Shown here piece by piece: positions 15,839-24,375 of a stretch of 64,000 bases of DNA (its first letter is position 1; each line of letters begins with the position of its first letter). Position numbers and translations under genes: made by a program. Source of the stretch: Natranaeroarchaeum sulfidigenes (GTDB lineage: Archaea > Halobacteriota > Halobacteria > Halobacteriales > Natronoarchaeaceae); the NCBI RefSeq assembly GCF_017094485.1, contig NZ_CP064786.1, positions 1,488,001 to 1,552,000 on the forward strand, written 5' to 3'. Under the pieces are notes generated by a model. The model ran no database searches and was not told the origin of the DNA. It saw nothing but the letters and a program-made list of their open reading frames with translations.

Positions 15839-17079
15839 TAAAAATACCCTCCGAGTGATTGATTGACGACCTGATGAGCAAACTGCCGCATTGTTCTGTC
15901 TCGACCAAATGTCTCTTCGAAATAATCGACGAGGGCGTCCTCCCCACCCTGTTGAATACGATTGCGGATGTCTGCTAATTCTCGTTTCTGAACGATTAGG
16001 TTGTGCATCGCAACAGGACCAAGAATATCTTTTTTATATTCTGTATTGCCTCGCATCCAATTGACAAGGTGATCCGACTGACAAACCGGGCAGTCGCACT
16101 TCGAAAAGTCGGCTTCTTTGATCGGACTATGATCCATCAACGAATGACTGTACTTACCGTTGATTGCATTGTGTATGTGTGTACTCGAATCGAATGAATC
16201 AGCCCCGAGAGCAGCCAGAATCGGAATGGCTCTACTTGAAATACCCAAAACGTGGAGCGGCCAGTCTTCCATTCCCCACTCGGCCATCACTTCTCGACAG
16301 TCCGTGACTGCCTGAATCAGGGCACCACGATCGTCTTTTTTTGGCACGAGGCTCCCGAGGGCAATTCCATCGAACCCCTCGTGAAGCACGCCTTGCGGAA
16401 CGCTATCCGTAATTACATCCAGGTACTCGTTCATCATTGAGTAGTTGTACCCGTGAAGAGTGAGATATTGAGCACCATCGAAATCACGCGTCAGCGAGAG
16501 GAAAGTGTGAATATTCTCGGCTGTCCGCTCAGCTTTCTTGACACGTTCTTGGTGGGAGTCATCAGGGGCAATAGGATGATCGAGGTTGACAATGATATCG
16601 CTCCCGAGTTGTTTCTGGATCTGGTAGACCGTTCTTTGATCCATATCTTCCTCAAAGTCGCTTCCGTCAATCTCAGCATTGTTCAGGAACTTGAACCCGC
16701 CAGAGTCAGCGAAGACGGTTCCCTCAAACGGTTCGAAGAGTTCTCTTTCCTTGATTGGCGTATCTAAGTAGGCTTCAAACCTTTTTCGAGTGAGGTTGTA
16801 GTCCGTAAGTGAAGAGACAGACATCATAGTCGCATCGAAGTAATTCGTGAGTGGGTCGACGCTCACTCTTTCCGCGCCAATCATAAACTCCTTCATTGTC
16901 CGGTGAACGCCGCCACCATAGACGCTGTTTTCTGTTCCGCCGGCATAGAAATTCATGACTGGGAACAGGTTTGGGGTTTTGAGCCTGGTTCCGTTGACGT
17001 GAAGTGTCCCAGTTCGAGCATCGCCTGCTGTCGCATTGACCTCGAAGTTGAAAGTGTTCTCGGTGATTGTTCTCGACAT
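15838..17079 (-). CDS. second DpdA-like transglycosylase
   Basis: 413 aa from the ATG at 17079; a TTG at 17097, overlapping the upstream stop, is an alternative. TGT-fold motifs are complete: VFADSGGFKFL (about residues 120-130), IIVNLDHPIA, GFDGIALGSLVPK, ALGADSFDSST with the usual second Asp, and a canonical CxCxxC zinc site (CDCPVC) followed by MHNL, whose His should be the fourth ligand. It has no ArcS domain. The pairing of two different transglycosylases with one GHKL ATPase suggests a heteromeric enzyme, as in the eukaryotic QTRT1/QTRT2 pair, or two substrates. It sits between the DUF6884-like and GHKL genes in one operon. Confidence 0.75.
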   Translation of the reverse strand: MSRTITENTFNFEVNATAGDARTGTLHVNGTRLKTPNLFPVMNFYAGGTENSVYGGGVHRTMKEFMIGAERVSVDPLTNYFDATMMSVSSLTDYNLTRKRFEAYLDTPIKERELFEPFEGTVFADSGGFKFLNNAEIDGSDFEEDMDQRTVYQIQKQLGSDIIVNLDHPIAPDDSHQERVKKAERTAENIHTFLSLTRDFDGAQYLTLHGYNYSMMNEYLDVITDSVPQGVLHEGFDGIALGSLVPKKDDRGALIQAVTDCREVMAEWGMEDWPLHVLGISSRAIPILAALGADSFDSSTHIHNAINGKYSHSLMDHSPIKEADFSKCDCPVCQSDHLVNWMRGNTEYKKDILGPVAMHNLIVQKRELADIRNRIQQGGEDALVDYFEETFGRDRTMRQFAHQVVNQSLGGYF

Positions 17080-17093
17080 TATTGCTTGGATGC

Positions 17094-17555
17094 TCAAATG
17101 GGTGCCTCGGTTAGCGGTTCTCGTTCGCCTCGAACGACACGTTTGAGGATGTGTCCTTTGTGACCAATACCTTCTCCCTCGATGTAGTACACTTTTGCAT
17201 CTACGGCGTCGGATATACCTTCAAGGGCCAGTCGATACGTACCACCGACGTTGATTATGACTTCGTCATACGTTTCAGAGACAGTCTCACGAAGTTGAGT
17301 TTGAACTCTCGGGGCCAACTCAACGGCTCTTTCCGCATTCATTCGGTTATCGTACCATTCAATCTTGGTGTCAGATTCGATAAGTCCGTGTTCTGCGGAT
17401 AGTATACAGATGTCCATCTCCTCGTCGAATAACTCTTCTCTCATAGATTTTTTGATAATATTGAAGAAATATCCCGAGTAGAGTTCGAGTGCAGGGATTG
17501 CCTCCCCCGGCTCATTTTTCGATTTAGAACAGGCCTGTACCAATAGTGACGACAT
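17094..17555 (-). CDS. DUF6884-like protein, DpdA partner
   Basis: 153 aa from the ATG at 17555 (a GTG at 17561 is in frame). Visible blocks are QACSKSKNEPGEAIPALELY near the N-terminus, then ICILSAEHGLIESDTKI and EWYDNRM, the pattern I associate with DUF6884: Cys-Ser-Lys-x-Lys, ALELYSG, SAxxGL, YD. The opening CSKSK resembles the PCSxxK start of ArcS-like domains, so the two families may be related. DUF6884 genes occur beside DpdA-type genes in some viruses. It is the first gene of the minus operon and is divergent from the large helicase gene. Confidence 0.6.
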   Translation of the reverse strand: MSSLLVQACSKSKNEPGEAIPALELYSGYFFNIIKKSMREELFDEEMDICILSAEHGLIESDTKIEWYDNRMNAERAVELAPRVQTQLRETVSETYDEVIINVGGTYRLALEGISDAVDAKVYYIEGEGIGHKGHILKRVVRGEREPLTEAPI

Positions 17556-17852
17556 ACACACCAGTTGCGATCACAGGTGCATTAAACTTACTACCGGCTC
17601 TTGATAGGTGCAGACAAAAGCTGGAAGTAAGACAAGCGGTCATCTACAAAAATAGTCGTCCTGGGTTAATTCTCAAAACCCCTAGTTTCACATTTATGTA
17701 CTCAGACGTGGCTTGTAGAACGTCAAACCAGTGGTGAGCCTATCGTGATATCAGAATTGGAATCCGTCAACCATAAGGAGAACATGGCACACGTGCACAG
17801 AGAAATGATTAATACAAGATGGTTACTAAGCCCACGGCTATAGTCAATTACT
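17556..17852. promoter_or_regulatory. divergent promoter region of the two Dpd-like operons
   Basis: About 297 bases between the minus operon (DUF6884-like, transglycosylase, GHKL) and the plus operon starting at 17853. The segment is AT-rich with several TATA-like stretches (attaatacaaga at about 17809). No clear palindrome was seen. It separates the predicted modification arm from the restriction arm. Confidence 0.4.
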
Positions 17853-20800
17853 ATGGATACACCAAGGAAACGAGTGCAGCAGGCTGTCGATAGGGCAGCG
17901 GAGGTTACTTGGTGGAATCGACAAATGACAAAACTGACAGATGTTGCGGGAGTTCAGAATCCTCAGTCGTTTGTCAGTGACGAGATCGTCGAACGGAAGG
18001 GCCCGTACGTCGAATTTGTGGACGCTCCAGCGTTCCATGAAGACTCTGCAGCGGACTTTTTAAGCGAACTCGACTATCACGATCATATAATTCAGGCTAT
18101 TACCGCCGAACTGTTCGGTGGTGACCCCGGCGGCTCACTCTACGAACACCAAGCTGAAACGATTTCAGCAATCGAGTCGAACACTGACGACAACATTCTC
18201 GCGGTGCCGACCGCTTCTGGGAAGACAGAGGCATTTTTCCTTCCCATCCTCGATCACTGTCTGTCGAGCGATGAAGATGGGCTGAAATCAATCGTTCTCT
18301 ATCCGATGAAGACGCTGGGTGTCGACCAGCTCAATCGGTTCATCTCGTACCTCGATCAGATCAACCGTCGACGCGATCCCGACGAACGGATCACGATTGG
18401 GATTTGGGACTCGGATACCCCTAGCCGAGTGGGAACTCGTGATCACGAAATCGAGGTCGGGTCGTACGTACGAGGGCTAGAGTGTCCCCGAAACGAGGGG
18501 GAGAAGCTCAAAGTCCTTGGTGACGTCAGTGTAGGGACCGATGACAATCAGTATCCGTGGCTCCGCGTGACCCGTGAGAGCATCCGTCGTGGTGTCGATA
18601 TTCTCCTCACAGGTCCCGAAGCACTCGATTACATGTTTGTGAGCGACAACCAGGAAACTCGCTCGATACTCGGGGAACAACCCGGAGAAGCCCCAGTCGA
18701 ACACATCGTCTTCGACGAGGCTCACATCTGGAGTGGTATTCAGGGAGCTGCGGTTTCTCTATTGTCCGAGCGTCTAAAGGGACATTTCGCCGAACGAGAT
18801 CCGCAAATCACGATGGTTTCCGCGACGGTCGACAATCCAACCGAACTAGCCGCCGACTTGACGGGAACAGACGATGAAAATCGGATCAATACAATCGAGT
18901 TCACACCGCGAGAGTTTCTAGTCAAAGGAACACCAACGTTCGATCGGCTCGAACCGTGCGAGGCGGACGACCTCATCACTGCCGTGGCACTCATCCACGT
19001 ACTCTCTGTAGACGAGCGGACACTCAAGGAGGAGTTCAATGCGGGGAACGCACTGGAGACACTCAAATCGGTTGGTCTCGTGACGGGAACGGATCACATC
19101 CGTATCAACGACAGGGTCGGTCAATGGCTCACTAGCCCGATCGACGACACTGTTGAGAGAGTTCTGACGGATACCAAACACCCCGGAGTCGAGACATCGT
19201 TCACCGACCGCGAGTCGGTGGTAACTAGCGACCGCGGACAGCGACGGATCGTCGAGAGCGTTCTTGAAACCGGTGGGATGCACTCGAAATGGTTCGATTT
19301 CGTTATCGAAGCAGTACCGGAGGTCGCGCGTCTCGCGGAATGGTTCGGGGAAGACACGACAGGGGTCGTCGGGTTCAAGCACTACGATGAACTCGTCGAG
19401 CAAATGGCTGCAGAAGGAGTCGACGACCCTGAGGGTGTTTTGCAGACAGTCATGGCATTCGGTCGGTTAGCCGGTGTCGTTACTGAGAAGTATCACTACT
19501 TTTTGAAACCCCCTCACAAGGTCTTCTGGTGCCGAGATTGCGAGGAGGTTACCCGAGATAGCCGCTGTGACCACTGTGAAGCTGACTTGGCGGAACTCCA
19601 GTTCTGTCGGAGATGTCACCAACCACACGTGGAAATCGAATCAGACAGCGAAATAATGGAAGATGAGTCGTCGTACGTTCCAGTTGGTGCTTATGCCTCG
19701 ACGGAGTCAGTCAACGGAGGAAAATGCCCTGGATGCGGGCAGTCACCACAACTCACTGACATCGGTGTTCCCACTTCGTCGTTGTTGTCGTATATGCTGA
19801 CGGAGTTATGCCGTGTCTCTCCCTCGAAGAAGACTCTCGTTTTCTCCGATTCTCGGAGTACTGCTGAGTCCGTCGGTGATCGCATTATTGATACGGAGTA
19901 TGGATTGATGGCCGAGACGTTGTATGTCGATGAACTCGTCCGAAACGGAGGGCAGGCCGACAACTTTGAACTCTTTAGATCCGTTTCCGACCGACTCCGT
20001 GACGAATACTGGGACCCACTCATTCAGAACGACATGAACGAGGACGGGACGGCGTTCAATTTCCTTCAGTCACTCCTCGATGATATCGAGGCCCACGCGA
20101 TGCTATCTAATTGCAGTCATCTGTTGGACAGCGCACTCGTGACAGCGGAATCCGTCTACGACACCGACGACCTCGAAGAACTTCTTGTTGGGCATGCACT
20201 CTACAATCTATACGCCGGATCTTCCGGACAGTCGTTCTCAAAGAACCGACTCAAGTTTGATGGCCTGACTCGTGGGAAGATTATCGACCGGCTCGAATCG
20301 AGGACCGGCTACGAACGGCACGTCATCGACGCTCATCTCGACGACATCCTCCAGACCTTCCTCGATGTCGGAATCATCACTGAAGTTCCCTGGGACGAAA
20401 TTCGAGACAAGATTCAGTCGTCGAATCAGGGAGAAGATGTCAAAAACGACACGTTCGACTTCATCGAGTCGGCACGCGAAACGGCGATAGATCACGACAT
20501 CGTCGAGGATGCAGAAAGTGGCGTCTTCACGAGAATTCCACGGGTGGACGACAGCACCATCGTCTTGCTTTCTGAGGCCTCGTTCTGCGACGAGTGCTAT
20601 CGGTCGTATCCCGTCACGGCCGATGGAGACAGTCTTTCGACGTGTCCTCATTGTGGAACGAATGTCCAGACGTATACTCGGTTCCGTGAACGCAACGGCG
20701 AACTCGTCGCCGATCCAGGCTACGCTGATGTCTCGAGCGAGTGGGAGTACGCACTCGACCACTGGGCACACGACATTACCACGCCAATACGCGGTGGGAT

Positions 20801-22631
20801 CGACCCCGAATTTATCTCAGTCGGGATCCACAAGGGGAACATCCCGCATACGCTCCGGGGCGCGATCGAAGAGGGGTTCCGAAAGGACGATCCGGACGTA
20901 AATATCGTCAGTGCGACGCCTACCATGGAACTCGGCGTTGACATTGGGACTCTCGATACGGTAGCACAGGTCGGTATTCCGCCGACGCTGACAAACTACG
21001 TTCAGCGAAGCGGTCGAACTGGCCGAACTCGGGGTAGTTCCTCACTTGTCGTAACGGCCGTCCGTGGAAACCATCCTGTCGACAGTCACTATTACGGAAA
21101 TCTTGAGACATTCCTTGGGGATTTCGAGCCTGTTAGAGTTCCAGATCCGTACGATTTCGACGAACTATTGGCTGGTCATGTTGTGACTGAGACGTTCGCG
21201 TACCTTGCTCGGAACCCACACGAGAGTAACGTCTTCGAGCGGATGTACACGGTCGACGAAAGCAAGGAGAATCTCGTCAACTTCGTGAATACGGTGACCG
21301 AGCAGCTGGATATTCTCCGTGAGTTCTTGTTAGAGGAACGGCGTGACGTCGTTACCGACCATGTACACGATATCTTCGGGGACCGCGGGATTGATATCTT
21401 CGAACAGGTATTTGAGAGAGATGGTCCCCTTTCGTTGGACAACCGGATGGATAAGACCTTCTCCAAACTGACTGGTGTCTCTACCGAAGGAGAGACTAAC
21501 AAGGCGTTCACCGACCAAAACAACCGCCTCGATCAATGGCTCCAACGACTGGGCTACCTCGCTAACTACCGGTCGTTCGGACAGCAGTTCCCGGTCAACT
21601 TCACCGGTGCGAGCGATGGTATCGAATTCGAGAGCGAAGGGCGCCTCTACGACATGTTCCCCGGCGAAGAAAACGACCTTGGTGCCGTTCTTACACTTCA
21701 CGGAACGGACTACATCGTCGACGATGTTCACGGTACGGCGACATCCATGACGATTGTTGCAGTCTGTGACAACGACGAGTGCGAGCGTCCCTTCCAGAGC
21801 TACGACCCCGAGACGGACTCTTGTCCCCACTGTGGAGACGATCTCGCAGAGACGCCTATTCACGGCGTCAGTTCTGTCGAGTGCACTGCGGCCCGAGGTG
21901 GCCAGAAAGGGTATTCGACACGGGGACTCCAGTCGACATATATCGAAGATCCAACCGACAATGACGCCGTACGAGTGTCTGAAGAACGGTCGGTCTTCGG
22001 GATAGATGCCCAGTTGACGTACGGACAGCTTGAGGTGACTGACTTCGTGTACGCGTTCGAGCGTTGGCACACGCGAGGTAGCGATAAGGAGGTACTTCGC
22101 TCCGAAGCTGTAATCGAGCGTGACGAAGCGAGCGGTTCGACCGGCGGATCCTGGCGTGATCGGATGGACGACGTCGAAGAGGAGATGTACCGTCCGGTCG
22201 GTCAACAGTACTTTACCCAGGGGCTCACGATCAATCTCGATGGTACGGAATTCCAAACCCGATACGAGACGCTCTCACACGAGTCGGTTTCGTGGCCACA
22301 AGCGATGGTGAGTCTTGAACAGGCACTGGAGAAGGCAATAGCCATCGTCGCCGAATGTGACCGTGACGACTTCCGCGTGAAGGCATCGATGACTGGTGAT
22401 GAGATCGTGATCAGAATCGTCGACTCCCGGCAAGGGGGCAACGGCATCACGTGGCAAGTCCTCGACCAGCTCGATGCTGTCGAACGGCGAGTTCGGGAAG
22501 TTGCTGCCTGTGAACGCTGTACCGACTACTGTGACGAATGCCTGCTATTGGCCCGAACTCCGGCGTTCTACCTCGATAACGACCTCTTGGACCGGCGAAC
22601 GCTGGGGGCAATCATTGGTGGCACCGCATGA
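17853..22631 (+). CDS. large superfamily 2 helicase with DUF1998/MZB-type C-terminus
   Basis: 1592 aa. SF2 motifs are LAVPTASGKTEAF (Walker A, about residues 114-126), IVFDEAHIWSG (DEAH), MVSATVDNP, VSATPTMELGVDIG and NYVQRSGRTGRTRG (motif VI). Zinc pairs interrupt the protein: CRDC..CDHC..CRRC near 555-590, CPGC near 625, CDEC..CPHC near 912-935, CDNDEC..CPHC near 1300-1330. The C-terminus (ACERCTDYCDECLL) fits the Cys cluster of MZB/DUF1998 helicases. This build occurs in DpdJ, DISARM DrmA and Druantia DruE. It is the first gene of a run leading to DpdG-K-like genes, so I read it as the second restriction helicase of the locus, perhaps replacing bacterial DpdE/DpdF. Confidence 0.8.
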   Translation: MDTPRKRVQQAVDRAAEVTWWNRQMTKLTDVAGVQNPQSFVSDEIVERKGPYVEFVDAPAFHEDSAADFLSELDYHDHIIQAITAELFGGDPGGSLYEHQAETISAIESNTDDNILAVPTASGKTEAFFLPILDHCLSSDEDGLKSIVLYPMKTLGVDQLNRFISYLDQINRRRDPDERITIGIWDSDTPSRVGTRDHEIEVGSYVRGLECPRNEGEKLKVLGDVSVGTDDNQYPWLRVTRESIRRGVDILLTGPEALDYMFVSDNQETRSILGEQPGEAPVEHIVFDEAHIWSGIQGAAVSLLSERLKGHFAERDPQITMVSATVDNPTELAADLTGTDDENRINTIEFTPREFLVKGTPTFDRLEPCEADDLITAVALIHVLSVDERTLKEEFNAGNALETLKSVGLVTGTDHIRINDRVGQWLTSPIDDTVERVLTDTKHPGVETSFTDRESVVTSDRGQRRIVESVLETGGMHSKWFDFVIEAVPEVARLAEWFGEDTTGVVGFKHYDELVEQMAAEGVDDPEGVLQTVMAFGRLAGVVTEKYHYFLKPPHKVFWCRDCEEVTRDSRCDHCEADLAELQFCRRCHQPHVEIESDSEIMEDESSYVPVGAYASTESVNGGKCPGCGQSPQLTDIGVPTSSLLSYMLTELCRVSPSKKTLVFSDSRSTAESVGDRIIDTEYGLMAETLYVDELVRNGGQADNFELFRSVSDRLRDEYWDPLIQNDMNEDGTAFNFLQSLLDDIEAHAMLSNCSHLLDSALVTAESVYDTDDLEELLVGHALYNLYAGSSGQSFSKNRLKFDGLTRGKIIDRLESRTGYERHVIDAHLDDILQTFLDVGIITEVPWDEIRDKIQSSNQGEDVKNDTFDFIESARETAIDHDIVEDAESGVFTRIPRVDDSTIVLLSEASFCDECYRSYPVTADGDSLSTCPHCGTNVQTYTRFRERNGELVADPGYADVSSEWEYALDHWAHDITTPIRGGIDPEFISVGIHKGNIPHTLRGAIEEGFRKDDPDVNIVSATPTMELGVDIGTLDTVAQVGIPPTLTNYVQRSGRTGRTRGSSSLVVTAVRGNHPVDSHYYGNLETFLGDFEPVRVPDPYDFDELLAGHVVTETFAYLARNPHESNVFERMYTVDESKENLVNFVNTVTEQLDILREFLLEERRDVVTDHVHDIFGDRGIDIFEQVFERDGPLSLDNRMDKTFSKLTGVSTEGETNKAFTDQNNRLDQWLQRLGYLANYRSFGQQFPVNFTGASDGIEFESEGRLYDMFPGEENDLGAVLTLHGTDYIVDDVHGTATSMTIVAVCDNDECERPFQSYDPETDSCPHCGDDLAETPIHGVSSVECTAARGGQKGYSTRGLQSTYIEDPTDNDAVRVSEERSVFGIDAQLTYGQLEVTDFVYAFERWHTRGSDKEVLRSEAVIERDEASGSTGGSWRDRMDDVEEEMYRPVGQQYFTQGLTINLDGTEFQTRYETLSHESVSWPQAMVSLEQALEKAIAIVAECDRDDFRVKASMTGDEIVIRIVDSRQGGNGITWQVLDQLDAVERRVREVAACERCTDYCDECLLLARTPAFYLDNDLLDRRTLGAIIGGTA

Positions 22632-23545
22632 TTCGAGACCGACTCATCAGCGAAGTTCAAGAGTCTGAGGTGGCGTATATGTATGACCCCAGAGAGAACT
22701 CTCGGTGGGGCCTCCTCCGAGCGCTGCCGGCGCTTTGCTACCTCGGCGTTGACGACTTCACCTATCCAACGTCATGGTGCCAGTTCGGCCGAGGCGACCG
22801 TCACTTCGAGCTGGACTATGACTACCACGTGATCAGCAACTCGCTGGATATTCCCGACGATAGCCCTGACTTTGGAGTGATTACGAACGACTACTACGAA
22901 GAGGAAACGCCGTACACGATCAAGTATCTAATTGATCGGTACACGAGGAGCGATTCGATGCTGTTTGCACTCACTGACAGCAAACAGTTTCAGCCACAAG
23001 GTGCCAAACGACCGCTATATCAGGACCCATTCGTCGAAATGTTGGGAACGTACGGCTCCGTGTACGAAGAGTTCGAGGCAGCGTACCAGGAGTACGGCTG
23101 GGAGCTGCCGTTAACGAACACGAAGAATCTATTTGTCCAAGACAACGCAAACCTGTATCGGTTCGTCACGGGCGAATCGCTATCGAAGGCAACCGAACTG
23201 TTCGAGGTCCTTCCCGAGGCGCCGTACCTGCCACTGTATGATCCTCTGACAAGTGTGTTCAGTCGTCCTGAAGAGTTCGGAACAGTCCCACTTGACGCTG
23301 AAGAGGGATTGCCGGAACTGGTCCGATGGCTTCGACGGCGTATCGAGTGGGATCGTGATACTGCACGCGATATTGCGTCCTCGCTGAACAAAGTTGTGAT
23401 TTCAGAGGGGAGTACGTTCGATCCCGCGGCTGCTCGACGACATCCTTCGATCCGAGAAGCCCGCCAAGCAGCGAAGAATCTCGACCCAGAAGCATCGCCT
23501 ATTGATCACCGCTACGCAGAGTGGCTAACGAGGTACGAACTATGA
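22628..23545 (+). CDS. unknown protein of the Dpd-like restriction operon
   Basis: 305 aa, function not recognised. It begins on an ATGA overlap with the helicase stop. The N-terminus has YDPRENSRWGLLRALPALC; the middle is rich in Tyr and Asp (FGVITNDYYEEETPYTI, then KYLIDRYTRSDSM), and the C-terminus is charged and helical. No nuclease or ATPase motif is visible. The position between the helicase and the DpdG-like gene suggests a structural or adaptor subunit. Confidence 0.6.
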   Translation: MIRDRLISEVQESEVAYMYDPRENSRWGLLRALPALCYLGVDDFTYPTSWCQFGRGDRHFELDYDYHVISNSLDIPDDSPDFGVITNDYYEEETPYTIKYLIDRYTRSDSMLFALTDSKQFQPQGAKRPLYQDPFVEMLGTYGSVYEEFEAAYQEYGWELPLTNTKNLFVQDNANLYRFVTGESLSKATELFEVLPEAPYLPLYDPLTSVFSRPEEFGTVPLDAEEGLPELVRWLRRRIEWDRDTARDIASSLNKVVISEGSTFDPAAARRHPSIREARQAAKNLDPEASPIDHRYAEWLTRYEL

Positions 23546-24375
23546 GCGAAGGCTACATTCTCAACGCACTACAGACGCCGGGAGTGCTACGTCCGGTGTA
23601 CGAGTCCGTTTGCAGAGGTAACGGCACACGACTAACTGTTCGACACGATACCGGTCTCGACAGGGATGCGGTACAACAAGCGACGGACGGTCTCCGTTAT
23701 GTCCGCCTTCTTGGACAGGAAGACGGCGAGTACTATGCCGCTGATATTCCATGGGAAATAGAAAGTGACGCTCTCGAATTTCGAATGGCAGTTCTCCATA
23801 ACCTCGCTCAAGAGTGCACGCCTGGTGACTGGGGGAAACAAGCCGTCGTGCTGTTGAACTACCAATATTTACTTGAGAAGGACATCCAGTATTTCAAAAA
23901 CGACGACTCCGTGTTGTACGACTCGATTAACGAGTGGCACCGTAACGAAAAAAACTATATTCCGATGTCGCAGCAAGGAGAGATTGATCTGAACAAAAAC
24001 AAGTTCGTTAACTGGACGCGTATCATTGCGTATCTCGGGTTGGTGCACAAGGCTTCTGGACGAGAGCATACTGTTTATCCAGACCCTGACATCGTCGAAA
24101 CGTCAATCCAGCTCGCAATCGAAGAACGAGGATCAAACGGTCGGATTGAGATAGAAAAGTACCTAGATTGGCTCCGGAAGAACCTCTTCCCTATCACTAG
24201 AACGAGCAGTGGTGAACTACCTGCGTCCCTCAGTCGCATTCTCTACAACCTCGTTCGGGACGGGACCATCAGCTTGGTAGAGTACGGGGACGCCGGAGCC
24301 GTCTCACTCGCCCGTACCCCCCGACGTGACGGTATCGATGCTGAAGCGAACACTATCGAGGTGATGTCCGAATGA
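23542..24375 (+). CDS. dpdG: DpdG-like protein
   Basis: 277 aa from the ATG at 23542, overlapping the previous stop. The N-terminus begins SEGYILNALQTPGVLRPVYE, followed by a winged-helix-like region (LTVRHDTGLDRDAVQQATDGL). The middle has GDWGKQAVVLLNYQYLLEKD and the C-terminus has SSGELPASLSRILYNLV. Assignment to DpdG is by size and position directly before the DpdH-like ATPase. Bacterial DpdG belongs to the restriction arm and its biochemical role is not known to me. A DNA-binding or adaptor role is possible. Confidence 0.55.
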   Translation: MSEGYILNALQTPGVLRPVYESVCRGNGTRLTVRHDTGLDRDAVQQATDGLRYVRLLGQEDGEYYAADIPWEIESDALEFRMAVLHNLAQECTPGDWGKQAVVLLNYQYLLEKDIQYFKNDDSVLYDSINEWHRNEKNYIPMSQQGEIDLNKNKFVNWTRIIAYLGLVHKASGREHTVYPDPDIVETSIQLAIEERGSNGRIEIEKYLDWLRKNLFPITRTSSGELPASLSRILYNLVRDGTISLVEYGDAGAVSLARTPRRDGIDAEANTIEVMSE

